Source: Ecdyonurus torrentis (lineage: Eukaryota > Arthropoda > Insecta > Ephemeroptera > Heptageniidae). Taken from it: a DNA stretch of 64,000 bases. The DNA lies in the NCBI GenBank assembly GCA_949318235.1, contig OX439137.1, positions 25,327,799 to 25,391,798 of the forward strand, read 5' to 3'. The translations under genes and the position numbers were made by a program. Of this stretch, positions 21,482 through 34,727 are shown in pieces (position 1 is the first letter of the stretch; every line of letters starts with the position of its first letter). The notes below the pieces were generated by a model. The model saw nothing but the letters and a program-made list of their open reading frames with translations. It was not told the origin of the DNA and did not search any database.

Positions 21482-22225
21482 ATATTAGTAGTATTTTTTT
21501 CTGTGGTGTAAATGAAGTAATTCATTTATTTCAATGGTTGAATCACAGTTACAGTAAGGTTACTTACTCGTATAAATTACCTTATATTATAAACCTTACG
21601 TGAGATGCAATTCATTATCCTATAGAAATATATAAATGAAGTTATGTAATTAAATCAAATTACCGGAATAGCATCGATACAAAGTAAAAAGAAATAAATG
21701 TCAACAAACTTTAAGTTTATATTACTTAATTATCACCTTTAAAACATCAATAAAGAAAAGAAGAGATTAAAAATAGTCATAAATACTAACAATATCTATA
21801 AATAAAAATATAAAAAAGGTATTCTATATTTGACGTCATAAAAATACTTTGTTTTTAAAATATTTTTTTTTGATCACCTGTCCTATATTTTATTTTAAAT
21901 TAACAACAAAAACCTTTTGACTTAGTTAAGATATAACAATAAATATAATAAAAATACAACGATAATAGAGAAGACACGTTCTTCTCTCGGTTTTCTATTC
22001 TAAAGCTGTAGTTGAAGTCTGAATGAATTAAGCTTTGTTTTGTAATTAAAAAGAAAGAAACTTAATATATCTATAAAGAATAGAAATGTTCTATAGATGG
22101 TTTACTAATATATTTGTTTACATATTTTAAAATAATCATTTAACAAATTATTTACAAATTTAATGGATGTTACCATGGTAACGCGCAATATCTGTCATCA
22201 TTTATAGATACTCACTCAATTAACA

Positions 22226-22409
22226 GTGACGGCTAATGTTTACTCTAAATGCCGGAAAGGGAAGTGCCGGAAGAGGAAACGACGTGACGGTAAAAGTGGG
22301 AGAAACTTTGCGCTAGCAGCAAGCTGGGCCTGAGCCACTTTAAGATCACATGGTTTCCTTTTACGGCACTTCCTTTTCCTGTTGTTAGAGTTAACATAAG
22401 TGGTCATTG
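22226..22409. mobile_element. MITE family D, copy 1
   Basis: Near-palindromic, about 185 bp. The left half has GCTAATGTTTACTCTAAATG, CCGGAAAGGGAAGTGCCGGA and GAGGAAACGACGTGACGG. The right half is the inverse: ATCACATGGTTTCCTTTTAC, GGCACTTCCTTTTCC and TTAGAGTTAACATAAG. Copies lie at 23,449 and 35,109. An E-box-like CACGTG stands near the centre of each arm in the better-preserved copies. No coding potential. Confidence 0.85.
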
Positions 22410-22413
22410 TAGG

Positions 22414-22446
22414 AACCGGAAGTTGACCGATGGTTCAGTTAGTGGC
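22414..22446 (+). repeat. Dispersed repeat: CCGGAAGTTGACCGATGG block
   Basis: A 30-base block reading CCGGAAGTTGACCGATGGTT then CAGTTAGTG. Diverged matches occur at 36,795-36,822 and, inverted, at 41,631-41,663. It is probably a fragment of a larger element that I cannot delimit. Confidence 0.5.
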
Positions 22447-22621
22447 ATCATATAGAGGTATAGTATAGGTCATACAGTATACTATATCATAGATGGCGTG
22501 GAAAGACGACGCTCTCTTACTAGTTAAAGAAATTCTAGTCTTTAAAAAAAAATACACACGTAAAATTCCAGATATTGGAGCATCATACATACCACACATT
22601 ATGTCTCAACCCTATTCTGTA

Positions 22622-22638
22622 CCCCCCCCCCCCCCCCC
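22622..22638 (+). repeat. Poly-C run, 17 bases
   Basis: Uninterrupted C run, notable in such AT-rich DNA. A 13-base C run lies at 36,522-36,534. The 65-codon frame at 22,493-22,690 reads through it as a proline run and is not credible as a gene. Confidence 0.9.
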
Positions 22639-22971
22639 ACACAAACTAAGGTTAAAAAACTGTAAAGTAGGTAACTTTAGGAATTCATGACATCATCGGT
22701 GTACAATAGAAATTGTAAAGCGTATTGTCTACTTTACAAGTTTTCTCCATAGTTTGTGAGAGTATACTGAAAGGTTAACAACATAATATGTCATATGCAT
22801 ACGTAACCCTTCTCATCATTGAGAGGTTTTTTTGAACACCAATATATCTTGACTTAAGCATTTTGTAAAACCTTTTAGTTTTTTATTTTTTGAAATAAAT
22901 AAATATTGCATTGACTACAAAATTTAATATAATTAATAATACATTTAATAAAGTTAATTAATTATCATGAT

Positions 22972-23271
22972 TATAAACCAGTTGCACTCATATTTAAAAG
23001 GTGCCATTTTGTTGGTCAGGAATACATAGGCCAGCATAGAAAAAAACTATATTTTCATTTGTTTAATAGCAAAAAAAGTTTCAAACCTCAATCAAAGCCT
23101 TATTTGTAGCTCCTAATAAGTTCGAAGAATATGAGAAAAATTCATTCAGTTGAAATAAACTCTTTTTATGTGAAAAATTAAAAGAAATAATGTTTCTCCT
23201 ATGCTGGACAATGCATTAGGCACCACAAACATGGCGACAAAGCGCAAGAATGTGCAAGGTGTCTATATAAT
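22972..23271 (-). mobile_element. MITE family E, copy 2
   Basis: Inverted relative to copy 1. It opens ATAAACCAGTTGCACTCATA and closes AGGTGTCTATATA. Interior blocks CATAGGCCAGCATAG, TTTCAAACCTCAATCAAAG and ACATGGCGACAAAGCGCAAG are the inverse of those in copy 1. The two copies differ by scattered substitutions and a few indels. Confidence 0.82.
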
Positions 23272-23448
23272 ATAACTCTGCACTGCAAGCCAATAAATTT
23301 TTACAATATGGATACTACACTTGCACGTGTTATAAGTCAATAAGATAGAAAATGCAAATATTTTCTCATTAACAAGTTGTATTACTAGAGAATCGTTATT
23401 AGTAAATATATACACACAGTATATACAGTAATTTCTTTCAACTAGTCA

Positions 23449-23640
23449 TGACCGCTTATGTTTACTCTAAATACGGAAAAGGAAGTGCCGGAAGAGGAAA
23501 CCAGGTGACGGTAAAAGTGGGAGGTAGCTCAGACCTATAGCTTGCTGCTGGCACCAACTTTTCTCCCACTTTTACAGTCACGTGGTTTCCTTTTCCGGCA
23601 CTTCCTTTTCCGTTTTTTAGAGTAAACATACGCACTCAAT
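23449..23640. mobile_element. MITE family D, copy 2
   Basis: The best-preserved palindrome of the family. GACCGCTTATGTTTACTCTA on the left faces TTAGAGTAAACATACGCACT on the right, with GGAAGTGCCGGAAGAGGAAA facing TTTCCTTTTCCGGCACTTCC. The centre holds AGTGGGAG / CTCCCACT. No reading frame. Confidence 0.88.
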
Positions 23641-24179
23641 CTTGTTTATTTTGAATATTTATTATCATACACTTGATTACTGGTGCTCTTTTTATAGAAA
23701 TCATTAAACGTAGTTTTTGTAACAGAAATAAATTACAACTATGATAACAAAAAATGATAAACTGAATTCTAGTAAAATTCATATAAAAATTCTTGATTTC
23801 CAAGTATTTTCCTTAGCAATTATATTATAATACAAAAGGAAAAATATCCTGAATAGTAAACATAACGATTGTAATAAAAAGATAACATTCCATAACTTAA
23901 CCATATATTATTCTAAAGCTGTAGAGGAAAACCCATATTACCAAACTACATGTTGTTCTCAGAAATATAGTTGATTAAAAATTCTGCATAACAATGGAAT
24001 ATGTTATTTTAACAATGATATCAAAATTATTAACACCAGATATGCTGTTAAATTATTAGTATAGTAAAGATGTTTAAAAAAAAATATGAGAATAATGTAT
24101 TTATTTTTATTCAGTAATAGTTCTCATTATATAAGAATTAATATTTATATCCATAAATATAAGGCATGTTAAAGTCAAC

Positions 24180-24455
24180 GCCATATTTGATCACTCAATA
24201 ACATGGGCAGCATATGACAATGACTAATTTTACCAGCTTAAAAATAATATGCAATATTTTTGAGAGCATTGATGCTGTTAACATGTTGAATTAGTATCTC
24301 AAGTATGTGAGAATAATAATAATAACAAAAAAAAAAAAACAACAACTAATTTTTCAAAGAGAATAGCCAGAAATCTTGTTTGTCCTATGCTGAGCATGCT
24401 ATTCATTGCTCCAGTATGGCGTGGAAGCGCATTCATTATGAGGTCATGTGGAATA
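24180..24455 (+). mobile_element. MITE family F, copy 1
   Basis: Shares ACTCAATAACATGGG, ATGCAATATTTTTGAGAG, ATTGATGCTGTTAACATGTT, TTAGTATCTCAAGTAT and TCCTATGCTGAGC with copies at 53,622 and (inverted) 41,180. The right end reads CCAGTATGGCGTGGAAGCGC. An (AAT)n/A-rich run expands the middle. The left terminus is degraded compared with the 53.6-kb copy. Confidence 0.72.
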
Positions 24456-24639
24456 AAACAAGTTAAGTGTAATACTCCTGAAAATTGCAATTCAAATAAA
24501 TAAATAAATATTTAAATGAAAGAAACGAAAAGTATAAAGAGAAAGATATAGTGATGCTAAAATTTATTTTCGTAGTAGAGTAAAAAAGAAAAAGAGAAGA
24601 AAAAAAAAGTAGAAGGAGAAACATATAGAGGTGTGTTAC

Positions 24640-25097
24640 TATAGTAAAAGTAGGGATATGTATTACCCCTTCTTTATATATAACCCCCCTTAAACTTTTA
24701 CTCCCCTTAAAATATACGTATGTTTCACTATACTATACTCTCTCTGTCTCTCACTCACTCTCTCTCTTTCTCTATATAATCTACTATAACTATATTACCT
24801 GTTGTTAAAATAGTTTTTTTATTAATTTGTATTAAAAAAATAAACAAAAAATTCGTGATAAAAAAAAAAGTGAAATTTAGTGAAAAATAAATATTGTGAT
24901 ATTATTTTTAGTGTGTGATCAAAAGTGTTAGTGTTAGTGATTGAAGTGGTGTTTTTTTTATATTATTATTATTATTATTTTTAATTATTTAATATGTAAA
25001 TTAAATAATATTATATATTATTATAATACAAAAAGAAATGAATTAAATATTATGTTTTTTTAATTATAATGACGAAATTAATAACATTTTTATTATT
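24640..25097 (+). promoter_or_regulatory. Possible promoter and 5' UTR region (weak)
   Basis: The segment moves from CT-rich sequence (about 24,725-24,775) into an AT-rich run containing GTGTGTGATCAAAAGTGTTA and GTGTTAGTGATTGAAGTGGT, a style often seen in invertebrate 5' UTRs. A TTTATATATAA at about 24,671-24,681 could be a TATA box but is unremarkable in this background. It precedes an ATG followed by a good splice donor. This is a suggestion by pattern only. No conserved promoter motif is decisive. Confidence 0.2.
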
Positions 25098-25141
25098 ATG
25101 TCATTTTTATCATCGTCACAAGGAGCATCAACTTGTCTAAG
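25098..25141 (+). CDS. Candidate first coding exon, unconfirmed
   Basis: ATG at 25,098 opens a frame of 14 complete codons, MSFLSSSQGASTCL, plus two bases, ending at AAG before GTAATT (donor at 25,142). The short segment is less AT-rich than its surroundings and uses Ser, Gly, Ala, Thr and Cys codons that are rare in the local background. An earlier ATG at 25,069 is in another frame and stops at 25,140. I do not recognise the peptide. No matching downstream exon can be found by eye, so if real this is the first exon of a gene with a long intron. It may equally be chance. Confidence 0.22.
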
Positions 25142-27671
25142 GTAATTGATTTGTATTTTTTTTGTTTAATTTATTATTTTTAAAAATGTAATTGCATTAC
25201 TAGGATAAAATTTTAATAGAAAAATATCGTTCTATATATAAATTGACCATGAAAAAAGGTACTAATTTTGTGCGGACTTTATTTGTACTATTATTTTTTA
25301 TTATTAATTATTATTAAACGTTTAATAATAGTGCAATTATACAAAAAAATTGCAAATTAAAAAAAAAAAAAAAAAAAAACGGCGCAGAAAATAATTATTT
25401 AACATGAAGTTGCTAATTTCAAATTTAATGATTAGAAATATGATTGCTATGTTTTGTAGGGGAATTCCTTATTATTATAACATTAATAATAGTGTTAAGA
25501 ATTTGTTGCCAAAATTGAGATAGTATTAAGTATTACATATTTATTTTTGGTACTAGTATAGTATCAAATTTATATAACGCCTAATTGACAGTAATTTACA
25601 TAAAAAAAAATTATAAAAAGTAAATTATAATCATGATTTATAACACACTTAACTCTTCACAAGAATGTATAAAGAAATATACTTTTATTAAATTACTTAA
25701 TTTTACTTCATTTTTTAAATTTTTTATTTGATTATTTTAATTTAATTGTAAAAAAAAAATAGAGATTTAAAATAGTACGTTCAACTAGAATTTAAAAGCA
25801 ATTATTTTATGAAGCATGAATTTGCTGTTTTTACTTTGTAAAATATTTCTTATAAAAGCGTAATTAGTTTGTAATTATAATTTAGTAATTAATATATAAT
25901 AATGATGAATATTCGATGCATAGTGATTATTTGAAGCTAATTAATTTATAAATTATTCTTAATCCACTTAATTATCATAAACTAAATAAATACATTTAAA
26001 AAAAAACTACAGAAAAATTTAAGAAATAAAGACAAAAAATCTGAATACAATATAATTTGATGTAAAGAAAAACTTAAATTTTCATATGATAATTGTTGAT
26101 ATTTTTATTATTAATTTAAAAAATACATATAATAGTGAAATTAGTTGTAATTTTTAAATTAAGTTACAATAATGCTTGAAAATATATGTTGCATATTTAT
26201 TTACATTAGTTTTGCAATAAGGAAAGAAAATAAGGCTTTAAGCAATACTATTATTATATTAAAGTAAATATGTAACGTCACCATACACTGAAAAAAAATC
26301 ATATGTATGTAATGTAGTTTACCATACAACAAACTGTCAAAAAAAAAAAAGAGAGAGAAAGAAAGTAGGTGTAACTCATTAGTTGTGTCATGAATTTAAA
26401 CCCTAATTGTTTTCAGAAGTAAAGTTTGTGTACGTAAAATTTGATCACTCGCTAAGAATTCAGTTTTTTTACTGTCAACGTTTTGTAATTATAGTGTTGA
26501 AATAGAAGTCATATTTTAATTATTTTATGGAAAAATCTATTTAAATTAAAAAATTTGCAAAAATAATTTGAGAATTACAATAGTGGTCTTAATAGAGTTA
26601 TTTCATCGTTGGAGGTGTTGATTTTTTCTTAAAACTAAATAAATGTTTAATGGTAAGAAATTAAAGTATATTACTTTTATACTTTTTAGGGTCGAATACA
26701 TTTAAATATTTTTTTTCTATTCACAAATGTGAGTATATAAAAAAATGTATGCAAAGAACCAATTTATTAATTTGTAAGCCATATAAAATACTAAAATATA
26801 AAATACTATATAAAAAAAAAACATAATGTACTAAAATTCATTTGGGTTAAAAGTATAATTTTTTTTTCAGTGTATTTATTTAAAAATAAAGCTTAAAAGC
26901 ATGTGTTTACTTACCACAAAATATTCAGTTATGCACTTTAAATACCGTAACACATTTTTGTTTTTCAAAGTCATGTGTACAGCTATTTATAGTTAACATA
27001 TTTTTTACATCTAAAATTATAATAATAAATTGTTTTGTTTGTTACATGAATTCAAAATTATCTATTCTTTTTTATATAAAAAGTCTTTAAATAAGTTTTA
27101 TTAAAAGGAAAAAAATAGGACATTTTTATAGACTAATAAACGTCTATAATGGCTTTAAATATATAAAAAATAAATAAAGTTAAAGTAAAATGCTATTTAA
27201 AAGTTAATAAATAAACTATATTGGTTTTTGTATACGAAAAGTTTCTTTAAAAAAAATTGGTTTTTCTTTTATAAATTTGTTAATAATAAAGTAAAAAAAT
27301 GTTGTTTTCTAAAATTACAGTAATTCTAAAGTAAATATATGGCAAAAATAAAGTACAGTTTTTAAACCATAATCTGATTATAAAAGTTTTTACTGTCTAT
27401 TTTAATTAAACCTGAAATATTATGGTAATTCACTTGAATAATTAGCTTTGAAAATAAAATGGATTATATAAAAACTGTAAAAGTGCTGAGTAGAAAAGTT
27501 ATTTTAAACCACTTGTCTTTAAGATATCACATTAAAAAAAATGCACTAGAATACTTTTGCAATACGATTTAATGGAAAATTTTAACACGTTAAGTAATAT
27601 TTTGCTGTAGGATAGTAATTTTAATCCCTATTTTTTCAATGCCTTCACATGAATCTTTTAGAAAAGTTAGT

Positions 27672-27672
<1 letters not shown>

Positions 27673-27720
<48 letters not shown>
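27673..27720 (+). repeat. Poly-A run, 48 bases
   Basis: The longest homopolymer in the window. No AATAAA or retroposon body is seen directly upstream. Confidence 0.92.
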
Positions 27721-27725
<5 letters not shown>

Positions 27726-28487
27726 AGTAAATCCTGAGTTACAATTTATAACAATTTATATTTACTTTATGCTATTTTTTTCTTCTTTTCTAGTACTTTT
27801 TTATCGTTTTGTTTTTCACTATTCTGCAGTGATGACGTGGATCACTTTTATTAGGTCCCCGTGTGTGTGTGTGTGTGATGTTTTTGTCGTCTTCTTTCAC
27901 TCGCTCTCTCTTTCTAAGTTTGTTATTTTCTGTTTCTGCTTTGACCCACTAGCAATAAAGCCAAAGAAAACGACTAATAACCTTTTTTTATACATATATT
28001 TTTTTCAGATGCGTTTATATTTATGATACTTTTTAATTAATTAAAAAGTTCAGAGTGTTATTTTTTTTTTATATTTAAAGAAAAAAAATGAAAATAACAT
28101 TTAAAAAAATTAAAGGATTATTCCATTTTGATGCAATTTAATTTCAAAGGTGAATTATTAAAACTATTTTCTTAACTTTCAGAACAAATGTTGAGTATGA
28201 CAAATACCACATTGCTTTTCTTATATGAGAAAACTACTAGGTTTATAAGAAAATATAACTAGAAATATAATTGTTAAAATGAATTTTTCAAATCAAATAA
28301 TGAAATCATTTATTGACAATTTCAAGATAATTAAGATACATTATGAAGAGATAAAAAGTAAAACAAAATTTGCTTTAATAAATTAAAGAAAACAACAACA
28401 TTCTCTAGCACTGTAATATAAGACAATTGTTGTTTTTTTTAATGTAGTAAAGATTCTAAAATATAAATACTTTAGAAATATAATTTT

Positions 28488-28490
<3 letters not shown>

Positions 28491-28520
<30 letters not shown>
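28491..28520 (+). repeat. Poly-A run, 30 bases
   Basis: Uninterrupted A run, followed shortly by a T run, so the two could pair as a hairpin. Confidence 0.88.
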
Positions 28521-28524
<4 letters not shown>

Positions 28525-30096
28525 TGCGTTTTTTTTTTTAATGCTTTAAAACACAGCGTAGAAGATTTTTTTAAGACTTTATTGAAAAAAAAAAAACTTC
28601 ATGCCTAGATAACTAATACTATAACAATACTGCACTTTTATTACGATTTTTTTTCACTAAATATCATTGTAAAAAAAAAAACTAACAACCAAGAAATTTA
28701 TTGTAAGAGAAATGCAGGTCATATTAAGATAAAAATATTGAACAATATATTTTTTTTATATGTGTGATTAAAAAATAAGATAATAATTTTAGTAGTAAAA
28801 CGATAGTGTGCAAACTTATAAACACACTCGCGTTTTTATATTATACTCAATGTATGTATATGTGTGTATGTATGTATATAAAGCGTGTTTATTATACATG
28901 CCAAGTGAAAAAGTAATAAATTAAATGTTTTATGTGTCTTGCAAATTATGCTAATGAAGTAAAAAAAAAATTACTTCATTTTTAAATTAATAAAAAAATT
29001 ACAAAAGGATTAGAATTTTATTATTATTGTGCACTATATAAAAATGTGTTTATTACTTACTTTTATAACTTATTTATTAATATTTATTCATTATAAATAT
29101 TGTTCTTTTTTGTAGTGTTTTTATGGTTCGTTTCAAATTCCTATTGAATACTCTTGACTTTTGAGTATGAAAGTTTTTTTTTTATTATTATTATTATTAT
29201 TTTTTATAATTCTGAATAAATTATTTGAGAACTTAAAGATTTCAATTAAAATTCTTTTCTGATATGGTGATAGAACCATAGATAGACATATATCGGTCAG
29301 TTGCAAAATTTAATCACTGATTTGAATTTTAATACAAATATTATAATTAAGGATTCTAAATTTCATAACAAAATTTAACATAACGATTATATACAATACT
29401 TTTTTTTATGAGAACATTGTAATCGAAAATCGTAATCTACATATTTACAACAACTACAAAATTTGAGTTTATTTTTGTTTTTTTCCAAGAATTAAACAAA
29501 GACTTAACGTGAAATTAAATGTATAAAGGTTTTATGTAGTTAACAATCACTGTTTCTATTCATATGTTAAAATATTTGATTTATTAACAGAAACCAAAAT
29601 TTTGTATTCCACGAATGAAAGGTTTTGACACGTAAAGTTACAGAAAAAAAATATGAAGTTATGGAGTTATTTTTAAATTCTATTTTCTAAAATTTGGTAA
29701 TAAAAGTAAATATTTTAGCAAATACATTGTAATTACATTGTAATTTTTTACATTTAATATATATGAGCAACTGTTTTACACGAAATAGAAATTTTAATTC
29801 AATTCACCAATACGCTTTGAAACTATAAAATAATACAAAAATTAAATTGAAAAGTAATAAATAATAAATTTAATTAAATATAAATTATGAATACCGCATT
29901 GCAAAAAAATAAATATTATATAAATAAAATTTAAGAAGTTATAAATTTTCAATATGAAGTTTTTAGTATGATAGTTTATACATATATAGTATTGACCGAA
30001 AAAAATAAAATAAAAAAAGGGTTTCAAAAATATACGCATTGTGTTAAAAGTATCCTTTGGGATTTTACTCTAAAAACGCAGATGCTTGGTTAAGAA

Positions 30097-30099
<3 letters not shown>

Positions 30100-30163
<64 letters not shown>
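30100..30163. repeat. (TA)n microsatellite, 64 bp
   Basis: Perfect TA alternation. Confidence 0.95.
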
Positions 30164-30165
<2 letters not shown>

Positions 30166-30835
30166 CCCATATACTCAGTTTCAATAAAATGTACCTTCTT
30201 ATTTTACATAATATAAAATAGTTAACACAAATATAATTTATTTAAAATATACTGTATAATATATTAAGGTATTAAAATTCTCTTTTTTTGGGCAAAAAAA
30301 ATCTATGATATGTAAAAATACGCAGTGCTGATATTTTGTTTTTAAATTGTTATTTTTATTTGCATATATTAATGATGTAAAAGAATAATTATAATATGCG
30401 ACATATTCTATTATAATTATAGAATGTATAATTGTATTTTAATTTATTTTTAAAAATGAATTAATTTTATAATTAAATATATATGATACTTTGCTAAAAT
30501 TCAAATTTTTGCATGAATTATTTTTTAACTACTATGATAACTATTTTTAATATGGTTTAGAATCAAAATTAGTATATATTTTGAATGAAAACAAAAATGT
30601 TGATTTTATGTTGACGGAATTTTGAGAAATATTTGTTAAAAGTAATTTTGATGCCATGGGTCTTATACTCTAAAAAGTTCAAAATTTTCAAATTTATTTC
30701 TCTATCGTTATTGGTCCAGGAGACAATTTTTACATACGTTTTTATTTCAACGTTTTCCAATAATAAATAATAATAATTCAGTGTGTCAAAACCATATTTA
30801 TATAATCTTTAATTATTTTAGAGCTCAAATATGTT

Positions 30836-30861
30836 ATATATATATATATATATATATATAT
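30836..30861. repeat. (TA)n microsatellite, short
   Basis: Perfect TA alternation of about 26 bases. Confidence 0.9.
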
Positions 30862-31182
30862 AACCTTTTTGCACTATTTCAATGTTGATGGGGAAAAAAC
30901 TTTTGTTTTTCTAACATTGAACTATAGTGCAAAGCTATTTAATATTATATATTTTAATCAAATATAGCTTAATTGAATAGTGTTCTTTTTATTTGTCATT
31001 AATTACTGGAAAATTCAGAAAATGAATAAAAAATTGGTTGCTTTGAAAACTATAACTGATGGATTTCAATATATACTTTAGACTATTATTTATATTATCA
31101 TTATTTTTATTTTTTGTTTTTTTTATTTACCACTTCAATACTTTTTATCATTATAACTGCCTAAAAATTAAAAAGGTATACA

Positions 31183-31314
31183 GAAGGGAGGTCCGCAGAA
31201 AAAAGGATCTCGGATAAAAGTTCCTACCTGTGCGCAGCTCACCAACACGCTATACCTGTTCGCACAGGTAGGTCCTTTTATCAGAGGATTTTTTTTTTCC
31301 GTGGACCTGCTTTC
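31183..31314. mobile_element. About 130-bp palindromic MITE
   Basis: The left half contains AGGTCCGCAG, GGATCTCGGATAAAAG and TTCCTACCTGTGCG. The right half is the inverse: CGCACAGGTAGGTCC, TTTTATCAGAGGAT and CCGTGGACCT. The short non-palindromic centre is GCTCACCAACACGCTATACC. It stands out from the flanks by its GC content. No second copy is recognised here. Confidence 0.78.
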
Positions 31315-31529
31315 AGACATTCATTCCTATTAAAAAGGAATATGTTACAGCATAAAAAGAGTAAACAAAGAGCAATTTATCAAAACACCTCTAGAAAAAA
31401 GGACTTGGGATCCTAAGCATAACTAGGAATTCTAAGGTATTTAAGTTACGAAAGTGCTTTACCCATTTTATTTAAAAATCTGAGGGATTGTCGATGAAAT
31501 TTTTATTGACTTATTTTCAAAATCTCGTT

Positions 31530-31700
31530 CATTACAATTTAATGCCATTTAAAATTTAATGCAAACAGAACTATCCCTACACTAAATATTTGGAGTCTGT
31601 AACCTTCAGATATGATAGCAAAATGATTAAAATTAATATGAAAGTAACATTTCATATAATTTTATATAAAAATTAAGCATGGTGACCTTCCAAAATTTAC
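31530..31700 (+). repeat. Degenerate family A MITE fragment
   Basis: Contains GTCTGTAACCTTCAGATATG and, about 100 bases on, AAGCATGGTGACCTTCC, in the order and spacing of family A. Both TTAA ends are lost or unrecognisable. Confidence 0.45.
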
Positions 31701-32436
31701 CATTACAATTGAATATTTATAATTCTTAAGTATGGCTGTGCCAATTACAATCAGTTTTTTCTACCTCCACAATAAATAAATCACCAACAAAATCACCATA
31801 AATCTCATTTTCAACCTGTATTGTTACGATTTTCGAAACTATAAAAGAACAAAATTATATCTATGGAAAATACGTAAATATATTACATTTAAAAAGGTGC
31901 ACTGAATTGAGATAAAAAATGAAATAACACTAAAGAAAAATTTAATCTTGAAAGGAAAAAAAGAAGGGTAAAAATTAAACAATAAAATAATAATTGTAAT
32001 ACTGTGTAAATAAAAGTAAAATATCATATCCCCTATATTTTCTGTGACGAAGTTTTAGTGTCGCATAAGACTTTTCCTATTGTAACTTAAAGAACATAAT
32101 CCAAAAAAAATAAAAACGTGTGGAATTTTTATATCGGTAGAAAAAAAGAAGAAAAAGATAAAATATTAATGTTAAAAACCATAGCAAACAAAAAAACATG
32201 AGTTCTATGCAACAAAACGTGAGAAGAATTCAAAATGTTTGCACAGAATAAATAGAATATTTAATTCACACTATTTTGGTATATTTTTGAAATGTCCTAT
32301 CAATGATAAAGTTTAATAGTTCTATTTTGTATTGAAGTTACCAGATCTCATTTTATTTTGTAGTCAAATATTGTTTGTAACTTTTAAACTGCACACGCTA
32401 CAATAAATTTTAGTGTTCTTCAAAAACCGTGTAAAA

Positions 32437-32513
32437 AATGCGCATTACATTTGAATAGCCGTAGTTGATCGTCATTTTAGTAGCAGAAAAGAGTGTTTTT
32501 GAACAGCGTTAAT
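32437..32513 (+). repeat. Dispersed repeat N, copy 1
   Basis: AATGCGCATTACATTTGAAT then GTTGATCGTCATTTTAGTAG and CAGAAA. The same 75-base unit is at 35,031-35,109 with a few substitutions. The parent element is unknown. Confidence 0.65.
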
Positions 32514-33297
32514 ATAAAAACATTATATCAAAATTTTAATTTATGTTTTTCTGTAAAACACGAGTTTTAAAATGTTGGTAATTTTGTATAATTTACAATG
32601 TTTACTGTATAATTTAATTATAAAAAAGAAACAGAAATAGTAAATAAGCTAGTTAAATAATAATAGACAGACAACATACTAAAACATGACTATGAGGTCT
32701 TTTTTATTCTTTGAAAATTAACAAAATATTGTTCTCAAAATATGCTATTTATATAGAGCTTAAAAATATTTTGAAATGATTTTTCTTTGAAACAAAATAG
32801 TTGTTGAAAAAATAAATTTAAATTTTTGTAAAAAATAGCGTTGCTCTAAAAACCTATACAATGTTGAAATAAAAATTTGCACATATGTTCATAAACTACT
32901 TTTGACTTGTGCTCTGTTATAAGTATTATTTTCGTAAATAACACGCACTCTTCTCTCTCTTACTCACTCAATCCCTTCCATTCTTTTCTACTGTCATATA
33001 CTGTAGTAGATAGTAGACATAAAAAAAAATATACATTATTTTTTTTTTTTATAATATATTTTTTTATTCATTCTAAAAAATGATGGAAAGACATTGAAAA
33101 GTAGCCAAAGATATAAGAGTTTTGTATTTGCCCTATATCTTCTCTTGTTATCCTTTAAGTTTTTGACCGTCTCCTCCTTTCCCCCCTCTCCCTGTCCCCC
33201 TCTCCAGGACATATTTAGAACTAGGTAGCATAGTATTTTAGTTAGGACAAATGCCAACAAATTTTCACTCAGCTTTAAGATAGGATACTTTAAAAAA

Positions 33298-33299
<2 letters not shown>

Positions 33300-33332
<33 letters not shown>
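33300..33332 (-). repeat. Poly-T run, 33 bases
   Basis: Uninterrupted T run. No retroposon body is recognised on the minus strand. Confidence 0.9.
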
Positions 33333-33336
<4 letters not shown>

Positions 33337-34644
33337 CAAGTATTCTTTTATAAAATTAACAATTGTAATTTCATACTTCTGATTTTATCTAAAGTATATT
33401 ATATAGATTTTGTAATTTATTTTACGGATTTTTTTATAGATATTTGTTTTTATATTATTATAAAGAGATATTAAAATAGTTTGGCTAGCCTTTCTAAAAT
33501 ATACTAATAATAAAACTTTTGAAAAAATATATAATCTATTAATATATTATAATAAATAGTTATGACGCAAATCAGATGGGGTTTTGTCTAAAATGTGAAT
33601 GTCTTAAAGCATCTTTTTTTTTAATAAGGGAGAAAATTAATGTAGAGCTTTAAATGATGGATTGGAAATAAAATTGTGAGATGTGGTACTTTTTAATTTA
33701 CTTTGACACTATTTTCTACATTAAAGAAGGTTATTTTCATGTTCTCTCTCTTTTTTTCTCTTTCTCTCTCCATGTGTGTGTCTCTCTGTCTCGAAAAGTC
33801 AAGGACATGTAAACCACATCTGGAAAGCCAGAAATACGTAATTTTTTCTTGTCAAAATTTTTTTGGTTCATTTTGTAATGAATTTAGAGTTCAAAAGTTA
33901 TTTTAAAAATTGACGTTAGTAGAAAATGTGAATATTTTTTTAATATTGACTCAGTAAAGTCAGCATTATTAATCTAAATTAATGAGAAAAAGGACACATT
34001 TCAGGTCAAATTTTTAGTCATTTCTACTATTTTTTATCTCAATACTTCCAGATTTATATAGTAATTTTCGTGTTATTATAACATCATTATAAGCATACTG
34101 TTAATTATATTTTTGCCAAAACCTTTGAAAAATTCAAGTTAATATAATACTTTTTAAGCTATACTGTTTTTCATTCACTCTATTTATAAATTTAATCATA
34201 TACGATGTGTGTTAAAAAAATTAAAATAAAATAATGAAATGCATCTTCTCTATTAAGGTATTTGATTTTTGGGAAAAATTATGAAATTTGACCATTAATT
34301 TCATTAAATATGTATCACTTTATTCAAATATTTAAGATTTTTATAAATTATTTGTTATAATTATTTTTTCAGTTTCAGTTTTTTTTATTGATCATAATAC
34401 CAATTGGTACATATTGATTACAAAAAATATTTACACAGGAATACAATGTATTTCATAAAAGTTTCAGTCATCATTAATATAATAAGGAATATATTTTTAA
34501 ATATTTAATATAATTTAAATTATATCTCGCTAACATATTTTGATAATTAGTAAAACATTTTCACATTAAAATATAGTCATGCGATAATTTTAAAAATGTT
34601 AAAAGAGTTTTTTTTTTTAATAAATTCACGTATTATATTTTAAG

Positions 34645-34645
<1 letters not shown>

Positions 34646-34725
<80 letters not shown>
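34646..34725. repeat. (TA)n microsatellite, 80 bp
   Basis: Perfect TA alternation. Confidence 0.95.

Positions 34726-34727
<2 letters not shown>

Larger units (their letters stand above)
25142..30099. other. AT-rich non-coding stretch with long A runs
   Basis: No gene or bounded mobile element recognised. It holds A runs at 25,360-25,379, 27,673-27,720 and 28,491-28,520, a short (GT)n patch at about 27,861-27,879 and a CT-rich patch near 27,895-27,915. The 125-codon frame at 27,649-28,026 is the 48-A run read as lysine plus low-complexity sequence. If the 25,098 exon is real, this would be intron. Confidence 0.5.
31741..34645. other. AT-rich non-coding stretch
   Basis: No gene recognised. 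It contains a CT-rich patch at 33,165-33,205, a T run at 33,300-33,332 and a CT/GT-rich patch near 33,741-33,790. The small frames here have low-complexity translations without motifs. Confidence 0.5.

Noticed and set aside
27649..28026. 125-codon plus-strand frame
   Set aside because: It begins with a 48-base A run read as lysine and continues in low-complexity sequence. No domain is seen and it is not a credible protein.
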